Shown here in pieces: positions 25,530 to 32,977 of a stretch of DNA of 45,427 bases. Below the pieces are notes generated by a model. That model ran no database searches, was not told where the DNA came from, and saw only the letters and a program-made list of their open reading frames with translations. Position 1 is the stretch's first letter, and each line of letters opens with the position of its first letter. This stretch comes from Oscillospiraceae bacterium. Lineage in GTDB: Bacteria; Bacillota; Clostridia; Oscillospirales; Acutalibacteraceae. The position numbers were made by a program, and so were the translations under genes. The stretch covers positions 1-45,427 of the forward strand of contig SVOR01000015.1 of assembly GCA_015066295.1 (NCBI GenBank), in the 5' to 3' direction.

Positions 25530-26443
25530 TGGGCTTTTTTGACAAAATTAAAAAGGGACTTTCAAAGACGCGAAGCTCCCTTGTAAATAACATTAACAGT
25601 GTTATAAACAGCTTTACAAAAATCGACGAGGAGCTTTTTGAGGAGCTTGAGGAGGTGCTTATCACCTCCGACGTCGGTGTGCAAACGGCAGGTCTTATTT
25701 GCGAGCGTATGCGCGCTAAAATTAAGGCAGAGGGCATTAAAGACCCCGCTGTTATAAAGGACTGTATGAAGGAAATCATCTCGGATATGATTTCGGGCGA
25801 CAGCGAGCTTAAAATAGCTACCAAGCCGTCACTCATACTTGTAATTGGTGTAAACGGTGTTGGCAAAACAACCACAATAGGTAAGCTTGCATCACGCCTT
25901 AAAAACGATGGCAAAAGCGTTGTTTTGGGCGCCGCCGATACCTTCCGTGCCGCCGCAATCGAACAACTTAGCGAGTGGGGACAGCGTGCCGACGTGCCGG
26001 TTGTCAGCAGTCTTGCAGGCACCGATCCCGCATCGGTTGTTTTTGATACAATAGCATCTGCAAAATCTAAAAAAGCAGACGTTATTATCTGCGATACCGC
26101 AGGCAGACTTCATAACAAGAAAAATCTTATGGATGAGCTTGCTAAAATGAATCGCATAATAAATCGCGAATTACCCGATTCGGATGTTGAGGTTTTGTTA
26201 GTGCTTGATGCCACAACGGGTCAAAATGCCGTAAATCAGGCGAGAGAATTTAGCAACGTTACCAACATTACGGGTATTGTGCTTACCAAGCTTGACGGCA
26301 CCGCAAAGGGCGGCGTTGTAATTTCTATAAACAATGAGCTTTCAATTCCCGTTAAATTTATCGGCGTTGGCGAGGGTATTGATGATTTACAGCCCTTCGA
26401 CAGCAAAGCGTTTGCCGATGGTCTTTTTGAGGGTGCAGAATAA
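25529..26443 (+). CDS. ftsY: Signal recognition particle receptor FtsY
   Basis: A 304-aa SRP GTPase that docks ribosome-nascent chain complexes at the membrane. It has the short N-terminus MGFFDKIKKGLSKTRSSLVN typical of Firmicutes, lacking the acidic A domain of E. coli. The N domain is helical to about 95. The G domain has P-loop GVNGVGKTTTIGKLASRL, then AADTFRAAAIEQL, DTAGRLHNKKNLMDEL and TKLDGTAKGG. It is joined to smc and to the following gene by TAATG overlaps. ffh is not in the window. Confidence 0.97.
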   Translation: MGFFDKIKKGLSKTRSSLVNNINSVINSFTKIDEELFEELEEVLITSDVGVQTAGLICERMRAKIKAEGIKDPAVIKDCMKEIISDMISGDSELKIATKPSLILVIGVNGVGKTTTIGKLASRLKNDGKSVVLGAADTFRAAAIEQLSEWGQRADVPVVSSLAGTDPASVVFDTIASAKSKKADVIICDTAGRLHNKKNLMDELAKMNRIINRELPDSDVEVLLVLDATTGQNAVNQAREFSNVTNITGIVLTKLDGTAKGGVVISINNELSIPVKFIGVGEGIDDLQPFDSKAFADGLFEGAE

Positions 26444-27030
26444 TGAAGTTTTTTATTGCAACAAAAAACCAGCACAAGATGCAGGAATTCAAAAAAATAC
26501 TCGAAAAATCAAATATCGAGCTTATTTGCGAGACCGATTTATCGGCACCTATCGAGGACGTTGAGGAAAACGGAACAACCTTCGAGCAAAATGCTTTAAT
26601 AAAGGCAAAATCGGGACTCGCTGCTACGGGACTTCCAAGCATAGCCGACGATTCGGGTCTTTGTGTTGATTTTCTCGGCGGCGAGCCGGGAATATATTCG
26701 GCAAGATATGCGGGCGAGCATGGTGACGATGGCGCAAATAATGAAAAATTACTTAAAAAGCTTGACGGCGTACCGAAGAGTGAGCGCACCGCACGATTTG
26801 TTTGTGCTATTGCCTGTGTCTTTCCCGATGGCCGAGAATTTACCGTTACGGGTAGCTGTGAAGGCTATATTGCAGACGAACCCAGCGGTAACGGTGGCTT
26901 CGGCTACGACCCGCTATTTGTAAGTGAGGTCGGCTGCTTCGGTGAAATCAGTCCCGAGCAAAAGAATAAAGTCAGTCATAGGGCAAAGGCAATAGAAAAA
27001 TTTGAAATTGAATTAAAAAAATATATTTAA
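26443..27030 (+). CDS. rdgB: XTP/dITP diphosphatase (RdgB/HAM1 family)
   Basis: A 195-aa house-cleaning pyrophosphatase removing dITP, XTP and related non-canonical purine nucleotides. It shows the N-terminal ATKNQHKMQEFKKIL, the DDSGLCVDFLGGEPGIYSAR catalytic stretch (residues about 66-86), and GNGGFGYDPLF with NKVSHRAKA near the C-terminus. Length is standard. It overlaps ftsY as TAATG and lies 12 nt before yhbY. Confidence 0.95.
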   Translation: MKFFIATKNQHKMQEFKKILEKSNIELICETDLSAPIEDVEENGTTFEQNALIKAKSGLAATGLPSIADDSGLCVDFLGGEPGIYSARYAGEHGDDGANNEKLLKKLDGVPKSERTARFVCAIACVFPDGREFTVTGSCEGYIADEPSGNGGFGYDPLFVSEVGCFGEISPEQKNKVSHRAKAIEKFEIELKKYI

Positions 27031-27042
27031 AGGGGTAAAATA

Positions 27043-27336
27043 ATGCTTACCAGCAAACAAAGAGCACAGCTTCGCGGCATGGCGAATACTATAGAAACCA
27101 TTTTGCAGATTGGCAAAACGGGCATTACCGACCAAACTGTAAAGCAGGTTGACGATGCATTAACGGCTCGCGAGCTTATAAAAATACGTACACTTGAAAC
27201 CTCACCGACTTCGTCGCGTGAGTCAGCTGATATGTTGGCAGAGAAGGTAGGCGCCGACGTTGTTCAGGTTATCGGCACCCGTATTGTGCTTTATCGTGAA
27301 AATAAGAAAAACAAGCAGATTTATTTAGTAAAATAG
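27043..27336 (+). CDS. yhbY: YhbY-family RNA-binding protein (CRM domain)
   Basis: A 97-aa single CRM-domain protein associated with pre-50S ribosomes. The sequence MLTSKQRAQLRGMANTIE, followed by the QIGKTGITDQ turn (the GxxG-type loop) and VIGTRIVLYRENKKNK, is characteristic. AGGGG precedes the ATG. It precedes nadD by only two bases, a widespread Firmicutes arrangement with nadD-yqeK-rsfS. Confidence 0.93.
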   Translation: MLTSKQRAQLRGMANTIETILQIGKTGITDQTVKQVDDALTARELIKIRTLETSPTSSRESADMLAEKVGADVVQVIGTRIVLYRENKKNKQIYLVK

Positions 27337-27338
27337 TT

Positions 27339-27956
27339 ATGGAACATATAGTTGTTTTTGGTGGAACCTTCAACCCAATACATTTAGGTCACGTTGAAAT
27401 AATAAAGCAGGTAGCCGCACTCGGCGGTGTTACGCAGGTTATGATTATACCTGCGCGTGTGCCGCCACATAAGGTGTGCACCGATTTGGCGTGCGATGCC
27501 GACCGACTCGAGATGTGCCGCATAGCCGTTGCCGATATCGAAAAGGTAGTGGTCAGTGACATCGAACTGCTCAGAGAGGGCAAAAGCTATACGGTTGACA
27601 CGCTTAAAAGAATAAAGCGTGAAAACCCATCGGCAAAGCTAAGTCTCGTTGTAGGCGGCGATATGGTGGTCACCTTTACCGAGTGGTACAGGTATGATGA
27701 AATACTCGATATTGCCGACATTATTGCGGTAAGGCGTGTTGGTATTGATAACGATTTATTTGATACCGCCGTTAAAAACCTTATAAATATGGACGGTCGT
27801 ATCAACGTTTTAAAGAACACAATTTTGGGCATTTCATCCACTGAAATTAAACAGAATATAAACAACGATGCCTTCTTAAAAGCATATTTACACGAGGGCG
27901 TTATTGAATATATAAAGCAAAACGGTCTATATAATGGTGAAATTTATGGATTATAA
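27339..27956 (+). CDS. nadD: Nicotinate-nucleotide adenylyltransferase
   Basis: A 205-aa enzyme adenylating nicotinate mononucleotide to deamido-NAD in NAD synthesis. The nucleotidyltransferase signature FGGTFNPIHLGHVEI lies at residues 6-20. RVPPHK and ISSTEIK near the C-terminus complete the active site. There is no convincing Shine-Dalgarno, but its ATG begins two bases after the yhbY stop, indicating translational coupling. It overlaps yqeK by 11 nt. Confidence 0.95.
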   Translation: MEHIVVFGGTFNPIHLGHVEIIKQVAALGGVTQVMIIPARVPPHKVCTDLACDADRLEMCRIAVADIEKVVVSDIELLREGKSYTVDTLKRIKRENPSAKLSLVVGGDMVVTFTEWYRYDEILDIADIIAVRRVGIDNDLFDTAVKNLINMDGRINVLKNTILGISSTEIKQNINNDAFLKAYLHEGVIEYIKQNGLYNGEIYGL

Positions 27957-28512
27957 AGAGATATTAAAGCAACGACTGAGTGAAAAAAGATATTTGCACT
28001 CGCTGGCCGTAGCAAACGAGGCGGTTCGCTTGGCGGTGAAATACGGCGCCGATGAGGAAAAAGCATATCTGTCAGGTCTTTTGCACGACGTCACAAAAAA
28101 TACGCCGCGAAGCGAACAGTTGAAAATCTTCCGCGATTTTGGTATAATGCTTGACGACGTATCCCTAAACGCCGAAAAGCTGTGGCACGCCATAAGCGGC
28201 GCGGCATATTGCGAAAAGGTGCTCGGCATTACCGATAAGGAGATACTCTCGGCAATTCGTTATCACACAACGGCAAAAAAAGATATGACACTACTCGAAA
28301 AGGTGCTTTATCTTGCCGATTTTACGTCAGCCGACCGCGATTATGACGACGTCGATATAATGCGAAGGCTTGTTGATGAGTCGATGGAAAAGGCACTCGA
28401 TTATGCACTGAGCTATACCATCAAGGATTTGGTAGAGCAGGGCAGACAGGTGCATCCTGATACTATGGAAGCTTATAACTTTGTTAAGGAGAAACGTTTA
28501 AATGGAAACTAA
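27946..28512 (+). CDS. yqeK: YqeK-type HD-domain diadenosine tetraphosphatase
   Basis: A 188-aa metal-dependent HD hydrolase. The family splits Ap4A symmetrically into two ADP, removing stress alarmones. The metal ligands are visible as His18 (YLHSLAVANEA) and the His47-Asp48 pair (LLHDVTKN), with later His residues (SGAAYC context and IRYHTTAKKDM) and YLADFTSADRDYDD. The ATG at 27946 is preferred, with GGTG six bases upstream; ATG 27934 is the in-frame alternative. It overlaps both nadD and rsfS by 11 nt. Confidence 0.92.
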   Translation: MDYKEILKQRLSEKRYLHSLAVANEAVRLAVKYGADEEKAYLSGLLHDVTKNTPRSEQLKIFRDFGIMLDDVSLNAEKLWHAISGAAYCEKVLGITDKEILSAIRYHTTAKKDMTLLEKVLYLADFTSADRDYDDVDIMRRLVDESMEKALDYALSYTIKDLVEQGRQVHPDTMEAYNFVKEKRLNGN

Positions 28513-28870
28513 GGAAATATTAAAAATAGCGGCAAATGCGCTAAACGATAAAAAGGCTCTTGACCTTAATGCAATTAAGGTTGACGATTTAACGGTGCTA
28601 ACCGAATATTTTTTAATGGCAAGCGCCACTTCATCTACACACGTTCGCTCTTTGGCGGAGGAGGTCGAATTTAAGCTTAGCGAAAGCGGCTTAGAGCCTC
28701 ACCATATTGAAGGTCGCACAACGGGTTGGATATTGCTTGATTACGGCAGTGTTATTGTTCACGTATTTAATAAAGAATCACGTGAGTTTTACAATCTTGA
28801 TAAAATGTGGAACGACGGACAGGCAGTAGATTTAGATACAATACTCACTAACGAACAGGAGAAGGCATAA
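28502..28870 (+). CDS. rsfS: Ribosome silencing factor RsfS
   Basis: A 122-aa protein that binds L14 on the 50S subunit and blocks subunit joining in starvation. Family landmarks are [40 protein letters not shown] and the closing [11 protein letters not shown]. The start overlaps yqeK, and the stop overlaps leuS as TAATG. Confidence 0.95.
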   Translation: METKEILKIAANALNDKKALDLNAIKVDDLTVLTEYFLMASATSSTHVRSLAEEVEFKLSESGLEPHHIEGRTTGWILLDYGSVIVHVFNKESREFYNLDKMWNDGQAVDLDTILTNEQEKA

Positions 28871-31275
28871 TGAAATACGATTTTAGTCAAATTGAAAGCA
28901 AATGGCAAAAAATATGGGATGATGAGGGCACCTTCTGTGCCACAACCGACTACTCTAAGCCGAAATTCTACGGCTTGGTAGAATTCCCTTATCCTTCGGC
29001 GCAGGGTCTTCACGTTGGTCACCCCCGTTCTTACACCGCAATAGATATCGTTGCCCGTAAAAAGCGTTTGCAGGGCTTCAACGTGCTTTATCCTATGGGT
29101 TGGGATGCATTTGGTCTTCCTACCGAAAACTTTGCAATTAAGAATCACATTCACCCCGAAATTGTAACTAAGGATAACGTTGCTAACTTTAAAAAGCAGT
29201 TGAAATCGCTCGGCTTCTCATTCGATTGGAGCCGCGAGATAAACACCACCGACCCCTCATATTACAAGTGGACTCAGTGGATTTTCTTACAGCTTTATAA
29301 AAAGGGTCTTGCTTACAAAAAGGAAATGGCGGTTAACTGGTGTACCTCTTGCAAATGCGTTCTTGCCAACGAAGAGGTTGTTAACGGCGTTTGTGAGCGT
29401 TGCGGCAGTGAGGTAATACATAAGGTAAAGAGCCAATGGATGCTTAAAATTACCGAGTATGCCGATAAACTTTTGGACGGACTCAACGACGTAAACTTCA
29501 TCGATAGAGTTAAGGTTCAGCAGTCCAACTGGATTGGCCGTTCATACGGTACACAGGTTAAGTTTAACACTACAATCGGTGACGAGTTTGAGATTTACAC
29601 AACACGTGCCGATACACTTTTTGGTGTTACCTATATGGTAATGTCACCCGAGCATCCGCTAATTGAAAAGTGGGCAGATAAAATCGGTAATATTGACGAG
29701 GTTCGCGCTTATCAGCAGGCAGCGGCAAGAAAGTCTGATTTCGAGCGAACCGAGCTTGCAAAGGACAAGACAGGTGTAAAGCTTGACGGCATTAAGGCAA
29801 TTAACCCCGTAAATAATACCGAAATTCCGATATTTATTTCGGACTACGTTTTAATTTCCTACGGTACAGGTGCCATTATGGCGGTGCCGGGTCACGATAC
29901 ACGCGACTGGGAATTTGCTAAGAAATTCGACCTACCCATTATAGAGGTTGTTGCAGGTGGCGACGTTACCGAAGCGGCATATACCGATTGTAACGAGGGT
30001 CAAATGGTAAATTCGGGCTTCCTTACAGGACTTAGTGTTGAGGATGCTAAAAAGGCAATGCAGGAGTGGTTAACCGAGAAGGGACTCGGCTTTGTTAAGA
30101 CCAACTTCAAGCTTCGTGACTGGGTATTCTCACGTCAGCGCTATTGGGGTGAGCCTATCCCGATGGTTCATTGCGATAAGTGTGGTTACGTGCCGCTTAG
30201 TGAGAGCGAATTGCCGCTTTTACTTCCCAACGTTGATTCATATGAGCCCACCGATACGGGCGAGTCACCGCTTGCCAAAATTACCGATTGGGTAAACACT
30301 ACCTGTCCTAAGTGCGGTGCACCCGCCCAAAGAGAGACCGATACAATGCCCCAGTGGGCAGGCTCATCTTGGTATTTCCTTCGTTATTGCGACCCGCATA
30401 ACGATAAGGAATTAGCAAGCAAAGAGGCTCTCGAATATTGGGGACCTGTTGACTGGTATAACGGCGGTATGGAGCATACAACACTCCACCTTCTTTACAG
30501 CCGTTTCTGGCATAAATTCCTTTATGATATCGGCGTTGTTCCTAATCCCGAGCCCTATGCTAAGCGTACCAGCCACGGTATGATTTTGGGTGAGAACGGC
30601 GAAAAGATGTCCAAGTCGCGCGGCAACGTTGTTAATCCTGATGATATCGTTCGTGATTATGGTGCCGATACAATGCGTCTTTACGAAATGTTTATCGGTG
30701 ACTTTGAAAAGGCGGCTCCTTGGAAATCTGATTCAATAAAGGGCTGTAAGAGATTCTTAGAGCGTACGTGGGCATTGGCAGATATACTCACAGATGGTGA
30801 CGAATACCGTGCCGAAATAGAGGCTGAAATGCACAAGGCAATAAAGAAGGTAACCGAGGATATCGAAAACCTTAAAATGAACACCGCCATCGCTACACTT
30901 ATGTCACTTATAAATAATATTACTGCAACGGGCAAAATCACCCGCGGCGAGTTCAAGACCTTTATTACACTTCTCAACCCCTTCGCTCCGCATATTACTG
31001 AGGAGTTGTGGGTAAATGCAGGCTTTGAGGGTAAGCTTAACGCTACCGAGTGGCCGACCTATGATGAGGCAAAGTGTGTAGAGAGTGCCGTTGAAATCGT
31101 TGTCCAGGTAAACGGAAAGATAAGGGCAAGATTAAACGTGCCTGCCGATATCGCAGCACCCGATGCAATTGCACTTGCAAAGACTGACGAAAACGTGAAA
31201 AAGGAAATCGAGGGTAAAACGGTTATTAAAGAGCTCTACGTTCCTAAAAAACTTGTTAATATTGTCGTTAAATAA
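28870..31275 (+). CDS. leuS: Leucyl-tRNA synthetase
   Basis: An 801-aa class Ia synthetase charging tRNA-Leu (a UAG isoacceptor is encoded at 181-263). The HIGH motif is in [17 protein letters not shown] near residues 38-54. A cysteine pair region [18 protein letters not shown] follows. The CP1 editing domain spans about 220-410 (with [20 protein letters not shown] split across its start). KMSKSRGN lies near 578. The anticodon-binding and C-terminal domains complete the protein. It is translationally coupled to rsfS. No T-box precedes it, so expression follows the upstream operon. A terminator follows. Confidence 0.97.
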   Translation: MKYDFSQIESKWQKIWDDEGTFCATTDYSKPKFYGLVEFPYPSAQGLHVGHPRSYTAIDIVARKKRLQGFNVLYPMGWDAFGLPTENFAIKNHIHPEIVTKDNVANFKKQLKSLGFSFDWSREINTTDPSYYKWTQWIFLQLYKKGLAYKKEMAVNWCTSCKCVLANEEVVNGVCERCGSEVIHKVKSQWMLKITEYADKLLDGLNDVNFIDRVKVQQSNWIGRSYGTQVKFNTTIGDEFEIYTTRADTLFGVTYMVMSPEHPLIEKWADKIGNIDEVRAYQQAAARKSDFERTELAKDKTGVKLDGIKAINPVNNTEIPIFISDYVLISYGTGAIMAVPGHDTRDWEFAKKFDLPIIEVVAGGDVTEAAYTDCNEGQMVNSGFLTGLSVEDAKKAMQEWLTEKGLGFVKTNFKLRDWVFSRQRYWGEPIPMVHCDKCGYVPLSESELPLLLPNVDSYEPTDTGESPLAKITDWVNTTCPKCGAPAQRETDTMPQWAGSSWYFLRYCDPHNDKELASKEALEYWGPVDWYNGGMEHTTLHLLYSRFWHKFLYDIGVVPNPEPYAKRTSHGMILGENGEKMSKSRGNVVNPDDIVRDYGADTMRLYEMFIGDFEKAAPWKSDSIKGCKRFLERTWALADILTDGDEYRAEIEAEMHKAIKKVTEDIENLKMNTAIATLMSLINNITATGKITRGEFKTFITLLNPFAPHITEELWVNAGFEGKLNATEWPTYDEAKCVESAVEIVVQVNGKIRARLNVPADIAAPDAIALAKTDENVKKEIEGKTVIKELYVPKKLVNIVVK

Positions 31276-31285
31276 TAGGCATAAT

Positions 31286-31316
31286 AAAAGGGCGGTCATA
31301 AGGCCGCCCTTTTAGA
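31286..31316 (+). terminator. Terminator of the dprA-leuS block
   Basis: Hairpin AAAAGGGCGG (31286-31295) / CCGCCCTTTT (31304-31313). The 3' arm supplies the T-run. Confidence 0.85.
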
Positions 31317-31335
31317 AAAAACTTATCAAAAAGGC

Positions 31336-31364
31336 TTGACAATAGAGTGTTTGGTTGATATAAT
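31336..31364 (+). promoter_or_regulatory. Consensus promoter of tRNA-Lys
   Basis: Perfect TTGACA (31336-31341), 17-nt spacer, perfect TATAAT (31359-31364), ending 18 bases before the mature tRNA 5' end. This is the strongest promoter in the window. Confidence 0.92.
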
Positions 31365-31382
31365 ATACAAGTCGCAAATTTT

Positions 31383-31458
31383 GATTCATTAGCTCAGTTG
31401 GCAGAGCACTTGACTTTTAATCAAGGTGTCCGGGGTTCGAATCCCCGATGGATCACCA
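31383..31458 (+). tRNA. tRNA-Lys (anticodon UUU)
   Basis: A 76-nt tRNA with acceptor GATTCAT/ATGGATC, D-arm GCTC..GAGC, anticodon stem CTTGA/TCAAG with loop CTTTTAA (anticodon TTT), T-arm CGGGG-TTCGAAT-CCCCG and encoded CCA. It decodes AAA/AAG. It is a single gene with its own consensus promoter and terminator. The 3' end GATGGATCACCA is echoed once 103 bp downstream. Confidence 0.97.
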
Positions 31459-31494
31459 AAAAAGACGAGGTACCTTTGGTACTTCGTCTTTTTT
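31458..31494 (+). terminator. Terminator of tRNA-Lys
   Basis: Hairpin GACGAGGTACC / GGTACTTCGTC with loop TTT, flanked by A6 and T6 runs, directly after the CCA end. Confidence 0.9.
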
Positions 31495-31547
31495 ATTTGC
31501 GTAAGCAAAAGGAGATTGCCGACGCAGAGTATCTCCGATAAAGTATT

Positions 31548-31625
31548 TAGATGGGTCACCACGTCAAGCCCCAAATTCAATTTTGTTATTCTACTTGTTT
31601 TCTAACCCTTTTTCTAACCCTTTTT
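31548..31625. other. Possible degraded attachment site and integrase tail
   Basis: GATGGGTCACCA near 31550-31561 matches 11 of 12 bases of the tRNA-Lys 3' end. About 30-60 bp on, a 12-bp unit TTTCTAACCCTT is tandemly duplicated (31599-31622). On the minus strand this reads as a short open tail KGLEKGLENK and a stop, which resembles the lysine/glutamate-rich ends of some tyrosine integrases. Nothing longer survives. This is inference only. The rest of 31495-31676 shows no gene. Confidence 0.35.
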
Positions 31626-31655
31626 AAAAGACGGTTGAAATAACCGCCTTTTTAT
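31626..31655 (+). terminator. Orphan terminator-like hairpin
   Basis: Arms AAAAG-A-CGGTT and AACCG-C-CTTTT (one mismatch) with T-run, in the gap between tRNA-Lys and the SGNH lipoprotein. No gene ends here now, consistent with something having been lost. Confidence 0.6.
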
Positions 31656-31676
31656 TTATATAAATATATATTTTTA

Positions 31677-31704
31677 TTGACTTATTCAAATTTTATGATA
31701 TCAT
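31677..31704 (+). promoter_or_regulatory. Promoter of the SGNH lipoprotein / beta-galactosidase pair
   Basis: TTGACT (31677-31682), 16-nt spacer, TATCAT (31699-31704). The -10 lies within the palindrome ATGATATCAT (31695-31704). Confidence 0.55.
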
Positions 31705-31728
31705 TTATTTGATGCGGGGAGTGACTTT

Positions 31729-32961
31729 ATGTTAAATGCACTTAAAAAAATTGGGGTTGTTTTTATGGCAATTTTACTAACAACTACTATGGGTTGTGTC
31801 GGCGGTAATAATAACGAAAATACTCAAGCCGATAGGCTTACTGACTCTCCACTTTCTAATACGTATAAACTGCTGACCAATAAGAAAAAACTTACCATTA
31901 GTTATATTGGTGGTTCGATAACACTTGGTACTTCGGCGGGGGATATCCGCAAAAGTTGGACCAATCTGACTACCGAGTTTTTCCGTGAGGAATTCCCAAA
32001 AGCAAATATCGAAATGGTTAACGCAGGTGTATCCGATACAGCCACCAATTTCGGTATATTTAGACTAAGAAACGACCTTATGAACGAAAACGGTCACGAT
32101 ATGCCCGACCTCGTATTTGTTGAGTTTACAAGCAACGATTTTATTTATGCTTCACAGGACGAGGATGACCTAAAACGTCAAATTGAATCAATTTTCTTTA
32201 ACGTTTGGCAGTGCAATCCAAACGCTGAAATTGTGGTTGTATCGACCAATACGGGTAATTTTATTTCTCGCACGCTTTATAAGGATTTAAGCGAATACTA
32301 CGGCATAACCTTTATTGACGTCGGTTTTGCACTTCGCAAGGCCATGCGAGAGAAGAAAAGTGATACCGAAGGTGATATATATTATTACACTACCGACAAG
32401 CTTCATCCATCAGCCAAGGGCTACGAGATATATTTAGATGAAATTAAAAGAGTAATTAAGCCTTTAATTACAAATTTAGAAATAAAGGATAACAAATTAA
32501 AGGATTATGGTAAATCAGCACCTGCCGCTCAGTCTGATTACCTTATCTTAAACCCGAGTGTAATTGCTGCCGAAAAGCTTAGTATTACGGGAAGTGCAAA
32601 GCTTACCGACAAAAAGATTTCGCTTAATCAGTTTGGTGCGAATTTAACGCAAGCACCTGCCGAATTTACAAAATCAAGTCTTGCGATAAATGGTAAATCG
32701 ACCATTACCGCCGAGTTTAGCGGTAGCGCGCTTGGTGTTGCTGTGATGCTTGATAAAATGGGCTTTGAAATGCGTTGGCGAGTGGATGACGGCGAGTGGA
32801 AGGAATTTGCCGTTAATGAGAAAAGCTGGGCATTTCAGCGATATCGTCATCCGCAGGTATTTATGATGGAACACGAATTAAGTGACGGTAAGCATACCGT
32901 TGTAATTGAATTTAGCGAGAACACCGATATATTGCTTGGTGGTATTCTTGTAAATATGTAA
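31729..32961 (+). CDS. Secreted SGNH/GDSL-family lipoprotein, probable carbohydrate esterase
   Basis: A 410-aa predicted surface lipoprotein. The signal MLNALKKIGVVFMAILLT ends in lipobox TTMGC, acylated at Cys23. The SGNH hydrolase domain (about 50-245) has the nucleophile Ser63 in YIGGSITLG, block III-like FTSNDF and the Asp223/His226 pair in DKLHPSAKGYEIY. The C-terminal 140 residues look like a beta-sandwich (ANLTQAPAEFTKSSL onwards), possibly carbohydrate binding. It is followed eight bases later by a GH2 beta-galactosidase, so removing acetyl or other ester groups from a galactose-containing glycan is a reasonable inference. The ester substrate is not identifiable. Confidence 0.82.
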   Translation: MLNALKKIGVVFMAILLTTTMGCVGGNNNENTQADRLTDSPLSNTYKLLTNKKKLTISYIGGSITLGTSAGDIRKSWTNLTTEFFREEFPKANIEMVNAGVSDTATNFGIFRLRNDLMNENGHDMPDLVFVEFTSNDFIYASQDEDDLKRQIESIFFNVWQCNPNAEIVVVSTNTGNFISRTLYKDLSEYYGITFIDVGFALRKAMREKKSDTEGDIYYYTTDKLHPSAKGYEIYLDEIKRVIKPLITNLEIKDNKLKDYGKSAPAAQSDYLILNPSVIAAEKLSITGSAKLTDKKISLNQFGANLTQAPAEFTKSSLAINGKSTITAEFSGSALGVAVMLDKMGFEMRWRVDDGEWKEFAVNEKSWAFQRYRHPQVFMMEHELSDGKHTVVIEFSENTDILLGGILVNM

Positions 32962-32977
32962 TTTAGGGGTGTCAATA

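Noticed and set aside
25444..26022. 192-codon minus-strand frame opposite smc/ftsY
   Set aside because: It is antisense to ftsY with Ser/Leu-rich composition; ftsY motifs are unambiguous on the plus strand.
28700..28870. T-box or leucine-responsive leader before leuS
   Set aside because: leuS overlaps rsfS by TAATG, so no leader exists.
31389..31580. 63-codon minus-strand frame ending GDPSGIRTPDTLIKSQVL..
   Set aside because: It is the antisense of tRNA-Lys, a well-known spurious peptide pattern, with no ribosome-binding site.
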